A DNA stretch of 64,000 bases from Dolomedes plantarius (Eukaryota > Arthropoda > Arachnida > Araneae > Dolomedidae). The DNA is taken from the NCBI GenBank assembly GCA_907164885.2, contig OU015496.1:109600707-109664706 (forward strand). The letters run 5' to 3'. Under the pieces are notes generated by a model. It saw nothing but the letters and a program-made list of their open reading frames with translations. It was not told the origin of the DNA and did not search any database. Below, one piece after another: positions 10,329-20,876 of this stretch; the stretch's first letter is position 1, and each line of letters begins with the position of its first letter. Made by a program: the position numbers and the translations under genes.

Positions 10329-11738
10329 CACTGCTGGCCACTGGCAAATGCAACACCCTGAAGGAAACATGCAAATAACATGAAATTTACAACATGCATT
10401 AGCGGAGGTGAGATATGCAAATGATTACAATTTCAGCGCAGACGCTCATCATGAGCGCCTGTGGCGCCACTTCAAAGCGCTATTTAAGGCTTGGAGATTT
10501 CGACGATTTCAAGTTCGGCAATTGTGTTTTTCTTGTGGTTTTTTCAAAAAAACGATCAATTATGCCTCGTCGAAAACAGCGATCATCTTTTGATCAAGTA
10601 TACGAGTTCGACAGAAGAAGGATAGTGGCCTACCGAGATTGTGGATTATCTTTCAGGGAAATCGGTAGTCGTGTTGGACGAAACCAAACAACTGTAATGC
10701 GGATATGTGATCGTTGGATGCAGGAGGGTACGACGGACCGGCGTGTTCGATCGCATCCACCTCAGCGCACCACTTCACGTGATGACAGGCAAATTGTGCG
10801 CATTGCAGTGACGGATCGCTCAGTCACATCACGAATCATACCACAGCACATGCAGTCTGTAACGCATTATCTAGTGTCTGCGCGTACCATTCGACGCCGT
10901 TTACAGCAGAGTGGTCTGTCCGCAATACGTCCATTGCTTTGTCTACCCTTGACGCAGAACCACAGACGTCTCCGCCGCCAATGGTGCGATGACAGAAGGA
11001 TGTGGAAGGCAGAATGGAATGAAATTGTCTTTACTGACGAGTCACGCTTCTGTCTGCAACACCACGATGGTCGCATTCGAGTCTGGAGACACCGTGAAGA
11101 GAGGATGCTGAACAGCTGCGTTATGCACCGCTACACTGGTCCTGCACCGGGTATTATGGTATGGGGCGGTATTGGATATCACTCTCGCACACCTCTAGTA
11201 CGCATTACCGGTACTTTAAACAGCCAGCGCTACATCTCCGAGGTGTTGGAGCCAGTTGTCCTTCCTTACCTTCAGGGCTTGCCCACAGACATATTTCAAC
11301 AGGATAATGCGCGACCACACGTGGCACGCATTGTCCAACGGTTCTTCGTCAATCGCCAGATTGAATTGCTTCCCTGGCCGCCTCGCTCTCCGGATCTTTC
11401 GCCGATAGAAAACATGTGGTCCATGGTTGCTCTACGATTGACCCAGATTCCATCCCCAGATGCCACAGCAGATCAACTTTGGGAACGTGTGGAAGCTGCT
11501 TGGTCTGCTGTACCACAAGAACTCATCCAAAGTCTCTTTGAATCAATGCCGAGGCGTGTGGCAGCGGTGATCTCCAACAATGGCGGCTATTCTGGCTACT
11601 GATTTTGGCAGGAACCACACTTCACAGAAGTCTATAAATTTAATCATTTGATACTTGGTCAACATGTTATCTACAAAATAAATTTTGTTGTGATATCTCT
11701 TGTCTTTCTTGGCGTTGCAATTTGGGTGGCCAGCAGTG
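10329..11738 (+). mobile_element. complete Tc1-like transposon
   Basis: A 1410-base element with inverted ends CACTGCTGGCCAC (left) and the reverse complement of GTGGCCAGCAGTG (right), extending imperfectly to about 28 bases. TA flanks it at 10327-10328 and 11739-11740. It has a single uninterrupted transposase gene. This is the only autonomous-looking element in the window. Confidence 0.93.
10562..11602 (+). CDS. Tc1-like transposase, intact, DD34E
   Basis: Predicted to cut and paste its own element in the nucleus. The frame is open from 10415, but the ATG at 10562 gives 346 residues starting MPRRKQ, the usual Tc1 length, and the added 49 residues have no family counterpart, so I prefer 10562. 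Order: a paired-like helix-turn-helix region (residues about 10-120, with FREIGSRVGRNQTTVMR), then the catalytic core. The three acidic residues are visible: D in VFTDESRF, D in FQQDNARPH, and E in LSPIENMW. There are exactly 34 residues between the second D and the E. The conserved GIMVWGGI and WPPRSPDLSP blocks are present. No stop or frameshift was found, and the terminal repeats are preserved, so the copy may be active or recently so. Confidence 0.93.
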   Translation: MPRRKQRSSFDQVYEFDRRRIVAYRDCGLSFREIGSRVGRNQTTVMRICDRWMQEGTTDRRVRSHPPQRTTSRDDRQIVRIAVTDRSVTSRIIPQHMQSVTHYLVSARTIRRRLQQSGLSAIRPLLCLPLTQNHRRLRRQWCDDRRMWKAEWNEIVFTDESRFCLQHHDGRIRVWRHREERMLNSCVMHRYTGPAPGIMVWGGIGYHSRTPLVRITGTLNSQRYISEVLEPVVLPYLQGLPTDIFQQDNARPHVARIVQRFFVNRQIELLPWPPRSPDLSPIENMWSMVALRLTQIPSPDATADQLWERVEAAWSAVPQELIQSLFESMPRRVAAVISNNGGYSGY

Positions 11739-11740
11739 TA

Positions 11741-12890
11741 TATATAGATATTTATATATCAGTGTGTGTCTGTGATAACACTCACATCGCGTATTAGAGG
11801 AAATGATTCTTGTAATAACGGCACATCATGGACGCGATTCAAACTCTTTTGTAGTCGAGGCAGAGCAGCGAACGCATACACACTTGAGAGAGAAGCACAA
11901 AATGAAAAAAATTACACAATCACTGAAGAGTTATCCTTGGAATATTTTTTTTCACTTCCAACACGTCTTTCAGACATCAAAGAAGGTATGGCACAGTTTG
12001 GACAAAAGGATGATACGGGGTTTACTGGAGACAATACTGAACAATGACTGCACCGGAACCTGCCGGAGCTTTAATATGCTGGACACCACATAATGGGACA
12101 GTAGCGGCGTATATATTTAGCTTTAGAAAGGGGCGCGCGAAGATAGCAAAAAACGAAGCAATGACGGCACCTTCACAGGGCAAGGAAACAGACAGAAAAA
12201 AATCCCACGGAAATCACTGTTTAACCTTTTATACCAAGGGCTCGTGACCCTGACGGTAGGTGTCTAAAATTCTTTTAATTGGTTATAATCGAACACGTGA
12301 GGGTATGATTCAACGTCGCAAGACTTTAAGAACAGGTGCAGCGGGGCGAGAGAGACGCGTGACATTGATTCATGTATAAAAATAACTTTACCGCGCGTGC
12401 ATTTAAAAGAATAGAATATTCGGTTATTACGTTTTTGAAATAGGGGCTGTGCTTTATTGGGGTGGGGTTGAAAGGAATTTAGAATACGCGTTAGATTAGG
12501 ACAATTAATAATAGTGGGATGTTATTATTACTTACACACACACACGCACATAACGTGGTGGAATTATAAACCAGCTTGAAAAGAGTATAAAAAATAAATG
12601 TTATAGCACATTCTACCACGCGACAAAGATTAAAATCCAGTTTGAATCCGAGGTTTGAAACTGAAATACAAATTAAAGAAATAAATACTTGTTTCAAGAG
12701 ACTCTTTTTTTAATAAAAATATCATAATTTGTCGAATAATAATTTAGAATACACTGCCTATATTTCCAAAAGGGAACACTAAAAAGTTTTGCATCTATGA
12801 CATATGATATTTCTTATTTCGTTGAACATAATTCATAACTCTTACGTGTTTTCCTTTTTCATTCAAATTAAAATATCTTTATTTTCCAAC
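11741..12890. other. non-coding stretch
   Basis: Starts in the AT/GT-rich flank of the Tc1 element. Short frames at 11766-12247 have no motif. A (CA)n run lies near 12534-12545. Nothing else could be supported. Confidence 0.35.
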
Positions 12891-12892
12891 TA

Positions 12893-14192
12893 CAGAGGCT
12901 GTTCGCACATTTTTTAGACGATTTTGGTAAGCGGTAATAAAAAATCGCTTGCTGCAAAAGAAATAATTGCAATTGTACTATGATTTTAAAAGTCAAGATT
13001 ACCGTCTGCGGCTTGAAAGTTTTGTTTTTATTCAAATTGGCGTTTTTAACAAAGCAGTGGTTCGAAGGCTACATTTATGCTCTTTCCGAAGAGAAATATG
13101 CATACTCCGTTATCCAAAAACGATGTGAGAGTCATGGTTTTGTGATATCTAAAGCGTCGATAGGTAATATCGTCAACAAGAAAGGAAAAAAACGTCAAAT
13201 TAGAGCCTCAAGGGGGACAAAAATTCCAAACAAGTATCCAAGGAAAAAACAGACATCTTCGACTATTGCAAAGGTACGTTGTTTAATGTTAAAAGAAAAT
13301 CCCCCTAGTCAAAGGACAGTTGCAAAATCATTAAAATGCTCGGTGTCCACTGTGCAAAATGATAAACGTTGATTTAAATCTTAAGAAAGCGAAAAAACGC
13401 AATGTGCATCGTCTTCTTCAAAATCATATCGCTGAACGCAGGACACGCTGCAGAATTCTATATGAGAAACACTTATCCAAAGAAAAATGTAAAACAATTG
13501 TCACAATAGATGAATCATGGGTGTATTTAAATGATTGCAACAAAAAAAGAGCCATTTATTATCATAAAAGGGGAGAAAAAAAATTTAAGTACATGGTTCA
13601 AAGAATCGAAAGAAAGTTTTTCTAAGGGATTCATGATTGTTGCTGGTTTTTCTTATAATGGCAAGTTAAAAATAAAGAGAGTGGAAAAAAAGTCAAGATC
13701 AACTCCAAATACTATCAGGAACATATTTTATCGCCAATTTTTCTGAATGAAATACCATCGCTTTACCCACAGTGCCATCAATCTGTGAGACTCCATCAGG
13801 ACAAAGCTAGCAGTCACACATCAAAATCCACTGTAAATTTCCTAAAAGAAATGGAACAAAAAACTGATATCAAGGCCATACCCTTCACTGATATCCCTAC
13901 TAAATCTCCCGATGTATCACCTATAGATTTTTGTGCTTTCGGACTTTTAAAATCTGCATTATCCAAATGTCGTCCCAAAACCCTTACAGGACTCTGGAAA
14001 GCTGTTCAGGAGGAATGGGATAGAATACCTCTTCTGACACTTCAAAAGGCATTATTATCCTGGAAATTGCGGTGTCGAAAGATAGTTCAGAATAAGGGAT
14101 GTCAAATAGAACATTTAAAACACAAGAATTTTATGTAATTTAGTTTTGTGAATACAATATACATCGTCTAAAAAATGTGTGAACAGCCTCTG
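12893..14192 (+). mobile_element. mariner-like transposon, degenerate, DD41D type
   Basis: A 1300-base element with about 30-base inverted ends: CAGAGGCTGTTCGCACATTT at the left and the reverse complement of AAATGTGTGAACAGCCTCTG at the right. TA flanks it at 12891-12892 and 14193-14194. The transposase gene inside is broken. Confidence 0.9.
12980..14138 (+). pseudogene. mariner-family transposase with DD41D spacing, frameshifted
   Basis: Coding pieces run in order through at least three frames: a helix-turn-helix part (SVIQKRCESHGF, then SQRTVAKSLKCSVSTVQ), then KRNVHRLLQNHIAERR, the first catalytic block TIDESWVYL, then KGFMIVAGFSYNGKL, then LHQDKASSHTS with the second D, and PTKSPDVSPIDFCAFG with the third acidic residue, a D. 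I count 41 residues between the second and third D, against 34 in classical mariners. The last piece (13785-14138) ends in a normal stop. Frame changes occur near 13372, 13560-13620 and 13740. The 41-residue spacing matches the DD41D (rosa-like) group of Tc1/mariner; that assignment relies on known family spacing. Confidence 0.85.
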
Positions 14193-14196
14193 TATA

Positions 14197-15546
14197 TACG
14201 TAGGTAGGCTGAAAAGTAATGCACACATGCTTGTAGAGCGCGAACGAAATGAGCTTCTAAACCGCGCCAAGTGGCACATGAAAGTTCCATCCCTCCTAAA
14301 TACGCATGCGCATGTTTGAAATCGTTGCGTTCATCCAGTCTGTTTCGAGAAGCGGTAGTAGGGAGAAGTGTTCTAGTTCTATGTCAACGCGAATTAAACA
14401 GCGCGCTGTTATCGAATTTTTTACTGCTGAAAAAAATGACTCCTACTGAGATTCATCGTCGTTTAAAAGCTGTTTATGGTGACGATGCTGTTGATAGGTG
14501 TACGGTAAACCGATGGGTAATAAAATTTGCGAGCCTGAAAAAGCTATAATTGTCGATGAAACACGCAGCGGACGTCCGATCACTGTCACAGATAATGAAC
14601 ATCGCAAACTCGTCAATGATTTGATTCAAAATGACCGGCGAATCACTCAAAAGAGTATCGCAAACCATATTGGAATATCCAAGGAACGTGTCGGCTTTAT
14701 AATTGAACAATTGGGGTACCGTAAAATCTGTGCACGATGGGTACCATGCCGTCTCACAGACGAGAACAAACAGCGTCGATTAGAATGCTGGGAGCAACTT
14801 TTGCAACGCTACCGTGACGAAGGGGGCGGCTTTCTTTTGAATATTGTGACGGGGGACGAGTCATGGGTCCATTATTACGACCCGGAAGAGAAAAGTCAGA
14901 GCGCTGAATATCGACATTCGACTTCTCCTCAGGCGAAAAAGTTCAAAACACAACCATCCTCAAAAAAACTTCTTTTGACTATGTTTTGGGATGCTCACCG
15001 AGTTTATGTGACCGAGTTTCTGGAACGAGGGGCAACGGTAAATTCCTCTCAGTATATACAGACTCTAAAACAGCTCCGACGTCGAGTTTGTCGTGTTAGA
15101 TGCAGCCTGGCGCCAATAATCTTGCAACATGACAACGCTCGTCCACAGACGACGCTCGCAACTGGAGAGGCTCTGCGAAAACTGAAGTTTGAACCGATTC
15201 CACACCCTCCTTATTCCCCCGATCTTGCTGCACCTTGCGATTTTTATTTTTCTCCTCTACTCAAGAGAGACCTCAAGGGAGACATTACACCTCGGACGAT
15301 GAGGTGAAGGCAGCTGTCAAGTCGTGGATTTGAGAAAATTCGGAAGAATTTTTCAGTGACGGAATGAGAAAACTTGTTACACGTTGGGAGAAATGTGTAA
15401 TCCTTAACGGTGACTGTGTTGAAAAATAAATATATGATTTTGAAGCTTAAGAATTGTACTTTAATGTTCTTTTAGCCCGATCTCGCTATTTCTTTTTGTT
15501 TGCGCTCTACAAGCATGTGTGCATTACGTTTCAGCCTACCCTCGTA
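14197..15546 (+). mobile_element. mariner transposon, degenerate, adjacent to the preceding element
   Basis: A 1350-base element with about 44-base inverted ends: TACGTAGGTAGGCTGAAAAG at the left and the reverse complement of TTTCAGCCTACCCTCGTA at the right. TA flanks it at 14195-14196 and 15547-15548. Its left TA directly follows the right TA of the previous element, so only TATA separates the two. Confidence 0.9.
14381..15429 (+). pseudogene. mariner transposase, broken
   Basis: The gene starts MSTRIKQRAVIEFFTAEK at 14381 and moves to another frame near 14432 (TPTEIHRRLKAVYGDDAVDR). It shifts again near 14538 and then stays open to 15307 with KSIANHIGISKERVGFIIEQ, the catalytic VTGDESWVHYYDPE, LTMFWD, and ILQHDNARPQ. 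The third acidic residue is in SPDLAAPCDFYFSP. The remaining C terminus (SDDEVKAAVKSW, then DGMRKLVTRWEKCV) lies in yet another frame with an in-frame TGA, ending at 15429. The extra alanine in DLAAPCD makes the last spacing 35 instead of 34. The YDPE and WVHYYD blocks place it with mariners. It is non-functional in this copy. Confidence 0.88.
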
Positions 15547-15548
15547 TA

Positions 15549-15946
15549 TCCTCCACATTAGCGATAAAAAAAGTATGAACATTTGTATGTAGTAAAAAAA
15601 AAATCATACAACGCGTAGTTTCATATACGTACGTAGTTTTTGTTGTGACTTTTGTTCCTCGGCCGAAACATTCCAGACGAGGTCCATTTGTAAGTAGTAA
15701 AAAAAATAGTGTCTGCGTTGTATATGGGCATTGTATTATTTTGCAACAAAATTTTTTAGATGGATTTGGGTATTTTAACCAGTCACTTCATAATTAACTT
15801 ATTTCTTCGCTGGCTATATTTTTATTGTAAAGAAAATATAGTATGGTTTGTTATTATATATTCTACATTTAAAATTGAATACCCACAAAATCTTGGTTAA
15901 AAAAGTGCATCATATTCAAAATATTAGATCAGAATTGTCCTAATAT
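15549..15946. other. AT-rich non-coding stretch
   Basis: Nothing recognisable between the two transposons. Confidence 0.4.
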
Positions 15947-16217
15947 TACACTGGTGAAATAAATTAAGAGAATTTGCATATTTTATCGAATTTTATGAAA
16001 AGAACTGAACTGAATGTAAAACCACTGCTTCTAGACAAAAATGCAAATCTTGTACGTCAAATACATAAGCGTAGACGTGTGTGTAGACGGAGGCAGTAGA
16101 GAAACAGGCTTTATAAGCGCGCGTAAGTTAAGACGCATTTCGTTCGCTAGCACACCTCGGCGAATTTCTTGGTGTTATTTTGCAGCAATCGGTTAATTTC
16201 AAATTGAAACAGTAAAA

Positions 16218-16708
16218 ATGAGTAACCACCAACGTTTAGATGATGGAATGAGGTGGCGAATTGTGGGGAGGCTAGAAGCAGGCCAATCTCAAATCCAAAT
16301 TTGTTGACAGTTCAATTTAACATCCAGCGTCGTGTGTAACTTATGGAAACAGTTCCAGGATACCGGATCCATCGAGAGAAAGCCTGGGCAAGGTCGTCCA
16401 AGAGCCACGACGGCCAGAGAAGATCGTCATTTGTCGATTATAGCGAGGCGTAACAGGAGTGCTACAGCTTCTCAGCTCTCTCGTGACTTGTATGCAGCCA
16501 CAGGCAGGGCCCGACTTTGACCCAATGGGGCCCTGGGCAAAGCAGACTTTGGGGGCCCCCTCCAAGGACAGATCCAGAGGGAGGCCATGTGCCCTCCCTC
16601 TCCAGGAGTAGATTTCCACATGAACATGTGGGACACTCACTAAGCCCCCCCCCCCATAAATTCGGACTGGAAATTCAAAAGAATTTCGACCAAGTCAAAC
16701 ATTTGAAA

Positions 16709-16739
<31 letters not shown>

Positions 16740-17736
16740 TGTTAATTAATTTACTTTTAATGTTAATAAATAAATTCAGGAAATTTTCTTTTGAAATGAA
16801 TATAGTGGGTGCACTGTGCCCCACCCAGGATTTTTTTCTGTATCCGCCACTGCCCACCTTTACTGAATTAACCTAAAACCAAATTTTCAAAAATATGTAC
16901 AACTTAATACTAAATTAGGGGGCCCCATAAATTTGGGGGCCCTGGGCAAGTGCCCCACTTGCCCATGCGGAAATCTGGGCCTGGCCACAGGAACCCGTGT
17001 ATCAAGGGTGATTGTTTCCAAAAGACTTCATGAGAGAGGGTTGTTTGCGAGAAGACCTGCTGTTTGCGTCCCGCTCACTTCTACGAACAGGAGAATCCGT
17101 TTATCATGGTGCAGAGAGCATAGAGATTGAGTATGGATCAATGGGCGACCGTTCTCTTCACTGATGAGTCCCGGTTCAGCCTAAACACTGATTCTCGCCG
17201 TACGTTCATATGGAGAGAACCAGGGACCGGCTACCTACCCTCCAATGTCCGCGAAATCGACCATTATGGCGGAGGAGGTGTAATGGTCGGGGAAGGCATC
17301 ATGTTGGATGGCCGCACACCTCTCCATGCCTTTGAAAGAGGCACTGTGACTGGTGTGAGGTATAGGGATGCTGTCTTGTTGCCCTTTGTTCGCCTTTTCA
17401 GGGGTGCAGTTGGCCCCGAGTTCATTTTAATGGACGATAACGCGAGGCCACATAGAGCTCTTCTGGTCGACGAATTTCTAGAGAGTGAGGATATTCACCG
17501 GATGGATTGGCCAGCCAGATCTCCAGACCTTAACCCTCTAGAGCATGTCCGGGACGCTCTGGGGGGGGCAATTGCAATTTGCAACCCCCCCTCCGAGAAC
17601 CATCCAGGGAATGAAAACACCGTTGCTGAACGAGTGGGGCCAATTGCCACAGGAAATGATATACTGCCTTATTTCAAGTATGAAATCCCGCTGCGAAACC
17701 TGTATATCTGTAAGAGGGGACCATACCCCCTATTAA
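16218..17736 (+). pseudogene. Tc1-like transposase, DD34E, broken by a MITE and point lesions
   Basis: The gene starts MSNHQRLDDGMRWRIVGRLE at 16218, has an in-frame TGA near 16302, and continues through LWKQFQDTGSIERKPGQGRP and SATASQLSRDLYAATG, where the MITE sits. After the MITE it continues in the same frame with TRVSRVIVSKRLHERGLF. An in-frame TGA near 17128 follows. The catalytic core is clear: LFTDESRFSLNTDSRR, FILMDDNARPHRALLVDEF and SPDLNPLEHV, with 34 residues between the second D and the E. A frameshift at the G run near 17562-17568 moves the C terminus (RTIQGMKTPLLNEWGQLPQ) to a frame ending at 17736. The family is very common in arthropods. This copy is dead. Confidence 0.9.
16505..16983. 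mobile_element. hAT MITE inserted in the Tc1 transposase
   Basis: A 479-base insert with ends CAGGGCCCGAC and the reverse complement of ATCTGGGCCTG, flanked by the exact 8-base duplication GCCACAGG (16497-16504, 16984-16991). Eight-base duplications mark the hAT superfamily. It contains an (AAT)n run at about 16708-16738 and G/C-rich subterminal blocks (GGGGCCC). Relatives lie at 19823 and 24962. Confidence 0.92.
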
Positions 17737-17940
17737 CCCATCTATTAACCCATTTTTTTTTTGTTTATTCTGCAACCGCTGTTTCATACCTTCCGATTCC
17801 AACAAGTGTTACGCACGATCATGCGTGTGTATTACAATTATTAAATGGTTATTTGTTTTGTATTGTATCAATGTATGTACATATCAAATTTCATTAAAAT
17901 CAGTACAGAGATAATCGACCAAGTCTGCAAATTCTCTTAA

Positions 17941-18092
17941 GACTAATAAGAATTTTTCCCTCTAGATAAGTTTTTGAAGAGTTTAAACAACTTTCAAAGC
18001 CTGTTTTTCCCCACTAGAATGCGAAATAATTTTTCTCTCTTGTTTAAAACATTTCTTCCCAATCGTTGCTGAATGTTGTGGTAAGATAACTC
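17941..18092. repeat. 150-base interspersed repeat, copy 1
   Basis: A stretch beginning TAATAAGAATTTTTCCC is closely similar over its length to 22812-22961, including TTTTTGAAGAGTTTAAACAA. Here it separates the two halves of the right terminal repeat of the Tc1-like element, so it is a later insertion. I saw no terminal inverted repeats. Confidence 0.75.
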
Positions 18093-18382
18093 GAATTTCT
18101 TACACCAGTGTACATCAGAAAAATTTCGCTTTTTGTTTCCATTCAGTATTTACACTTGGTAGTTTAATGAATATAGTAATTAATAATTGTTACCTTCAAT
18201 AATACTTAAATTATTGCATAATATTTATTACATAATTATTTTTAATGTCATTTAATTGTTTTTTTTTTGTTGTAATAATAATTATTTAAAAAAATTATTA
18301 AATTGGACTTGAAGTCTCACAGGACATCGCTTGTATGACACACTCCCCAACTCCTTCCTGACATCCCACCGAAAATAGCCTT

Positions 18383-19438
18383 AAATTATCAAATTCAGCA
18401 ATAATTATTAACTATTAAATTATTTTATGAAATTTTTATAATAATTTTAATGATTAATATCTATTTTGGAATACTATTAAACAAACTACTCGACGAAATA
18501 GTCGACTGTAAACAGTACTTGAGAAATGGAAAGCAATAGCGTATCATTCATCGGAGCGTATCATTCATCCGCGAAGCTTTTCCTCTTGTAATTAAGTATC
18601 ACAGAAGTAAAATATACTCTCGTTCTCTCGGCTCTTTCTGCTCCATAGTTTGACGAATAGTTTATGTTCCCTGTTATACTCATTTAATTTTTTTCTTTCT
18701 GCATCAATAGAACTCTTCCCTGATTCTAATATGCATAAGTTATTAAATTCATCAATAATTATTAATTGTTAAATTATTTTATGAAATTTTTATAATAGTT
18801 TAATGATTAATATTTATTTTTGAAAGCTATTAAACAAATTACTCGACGAAATAGTTAATTGTGAATACTTGATAAATGAAAAGTACGAGCGTATCATTCA
18901 TCAGAGCGTATCATTCATCCGCGAAGCTTTTCCTCTTGTTATTAAGTATTACAGAAGTAAAATATACTCTCGTTCTCTCGGCTCTTTCTGCTCCATAGTT
19001 TGACGAATAGTTTATGTTCCCTGTTATACTCATTTAATTTTTTTCTTTCTACATCAATAGAACTGTTCCCTAATTCTAATATGCATAAATTATTAAATTC
19101 ATCAATAATTATTAATTGTTAAATTATTTTATGAAATTTTATAATAGTTTAATGATTAATATTTATTTTTGAAAGCTATTAAACAAATTACTCGACGAAA
19201 TAGTTAATTGTGAATACTTGAGAAATGAAAAGTACGAGCGTATCATTCATCAGAGCGTATCATTCATCCGCGAAACTTTTCCTCTTTCAGTTAAGTATCA
19301 CCGATGTAAAATATACTTTCGGTCTCTCGGCTCTTTCTGATCCATAGCTTGACGAATAGTTTATGTTCCCTGTTACACTCATTTTTTTTTTCTTTCCACA
19401 TCTCTAGAGTTGTTAGCTGATTCTAATATGCATATCTT
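18383..19438. repeat. tandem repeat, about 350 bases, three copies
   Basis: The marker ACTCGACGAAATAG occurs at 18488, 18841 and 19190, giving periods of 353 and 349. Each unit also carries GAGCGTATCATTCATCCGCG and CTCTCGGCTCTTTCTG. The second and third units are more alike than the first. No coding is seen; it looks like a short satellite block. Confidence 0.9.
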
Positions 19439-19814
19439 AAAGTGTCTTAGGAAGTTCTGAAATCCAGTTTCCAAACTCGATGAAATGCATGATTCATTCT
19501 ATCACCATCGGCAATGGCGTGATTTTAAAAACATACGGTTCCGCATTTTTCAAGGCGGAAAGAATATTTTAGTTAATACGTAGATTCTGTTTCATTTTTG
19601 TTCTGAATAAGTGTGTACTAAAATGAAATGGTATATCATCCGAAATAAACATAAGTCTAAAATAAACGTAAACATTCATTTTTACTGTAGGGTTTATTTT
19701 TTTTTTATTTGAATAATCAATTTTGCTTTGCACTAAGATATAACCTATGCTAACCTTATGAACTTCGCAAAATTTATGTCAAATATGGTAACTTCAGTAC
19801 ACGAAACAATACCG
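19439..19814. other. non-coding stretch
   Basis: Nothing recognisable between the tandem repeat and the next MITE. Confidence 0.4.
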
Positions 19815-19822
19815 TTTAGACC

Positions 19823-20008
19823 CAGGGCCCGACTTAGTCTAATTGGGGCCCGGGGCAAAAACTTCTTTGGGGCCCCCCTCTGCTTCACTACTTCAGTAAT
19901 GAAGAACTTAATACTTATTACTAAACTTTCTATTCGATTTGGGGGCCCCCCTCTGATGTGGGGGCCCGGGGCAACCGCCCCGTATGCCCCTGCCTTAGTC
20001 AGGCTCTG
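19823..20008. mobile_element. hAT MITE, CAGGGCCCGAC family
   Basis: A 186-base element with ends CAGGGCCCGACTTAG and the reverse complement of CTTAGTCAGGCTCTG, flanked by TTTAGACC on both sides (19815-19822, 20009-20016). It shares the GGGGCCC-rich interior of the element at 16505 but is shorter. Confidence 0.88.
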
Positions 20009-20015
20009 TTTAGAC

Positions 20016-20613
20016 CACGGTTGGCCAACCTTTTTAGGAAGAGTGCCACTATCTGAAAAAAAAATATTATGCTTGCCACTTCCAACTTTTCCAACATACA
20101 AAAAATATAAAAAGGGGGGGGAAATGTTATTTATAGGCTGATTATGGGATTTTTACACAAATAGTACATTTTTTTTATCTGAGTAGTGGAGATTTAAAAA
20201 ATAATATATTAAATAAAACAAAAGTACAAACTTAGGTTTTATTGTTAATACACATTTTTTAAAGGTTCAGTCAGTTAGGTTATGTATAAAATAAAATTAA
20301 TAACTTGAAACATTTAATTCTAAATAATTATTAAACAGTCAGTACTTAATTAATGTGGCTTTTGAATTTGTAGTGTTTTTACCACGTCATCTATATTAGG
20401 TTTAGTTCTTGAAGATGCTAGCAAAATTAGGTGTTTTAGGTGCATATCAGTTAATCTTGATCGATATTTTGATTTTATTATGTTCATAATAGAAAACATT
20501 TGTTCACAAACATATGTTGATCCAAACCTACAACAATACTTGACAGCCAAATCTTGTAAATTTGGAAAATTGCTTGTTGGTGCAAATTTCCCATGACCCC
20601 ACAATTTTCCCAT
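20016..20613 (-). mobile_element. hAT transposon remnant
   Basis: The left edge reads CACGGTTGGCCAACC, a typical hAT terminal sequence, and the minus strand encodes the C-terminal end of a hAT transposase. The other end of the element was not found; the similarity stops near 20613 at a short tandem duplication of TTTTCCCATGACCCC-like sequence. Confidence 0.65.
20350..20613 (-). pseudogene. hAT transposase C-terminal dimerisation region
   Basis: The minus-strand frame contains FPNLQDLAVKYCCRFGSTYV, then CEQMFSIMNIIKSKYRSRLT, then DMHLKHLILLASS, ending at a stop at 20350. The order (C-E-x-x-F-S, then K-x-R-x-R-L, then L-x-L) is the hallmark of the hAT C-terminal dimerisation domain, which forms the transposase oligomer. 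Only the last 80 or so residues survive; the catalytic and zinc-finger parts are gone. It is close in type to the ZBED/GTF2IRD2-like hAT group, though I cannot place it more precisely. Confidence 0.8.
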
Positions 20614-20876
20614 GACCCCGCTGTCTTAGCGCATTGTTGTACTGGTGTTAAGCAGTGCCGCTTTCCTGCGCTGTTATTTTCAGTAGCGTATGAGTAGGGT
20701 TTTTACAGATTTAGAAAAATTATTATTGTTTCAAATTTCTTAATTTTTCAGTAAGTCTCTATTTGGAGGTCCAGAAACTTTTTTTGTCCTCAATGGCAAG
20801 CAATAACAGATACAACAAGAAAACAGACAACAACAAAAAGGAAAAAAGGTAAAACGGAAAAGGAAATAGGAACGTA

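Larger units (their letters stand above)
15949..18110 (+). mobile_element. Tc1-like transposon carrying two later insertions
   Basis: Ends CACTGGTG (15949) and CACCAGTG (18110) with TA on both sides (15947-15948, 18111-18112). The left repeat continues into TTAAGAGAATTTGCA; the same sequence occurs inverted near 17931, now separated from the right tip by about 150 bases of inserted repeat (17941-18092). A hAT MITE interrupts the transposase gene at 16505. Without the two inserts the element would be about 1.5 kb, a normal Tc1 length. Confidence 0.88.

Noticed and set aside
10125..10420. Tyr/Ile-rich proteins over the AT run
   Set aside because: Translation of a dinucleotide microsatellite.
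10415..10561. N-terminal extension of the Tc1-like transposase
   Set aside because: The 49 extra residues have no counterpart in Tc1 proteins; the later ATG gives normal length.
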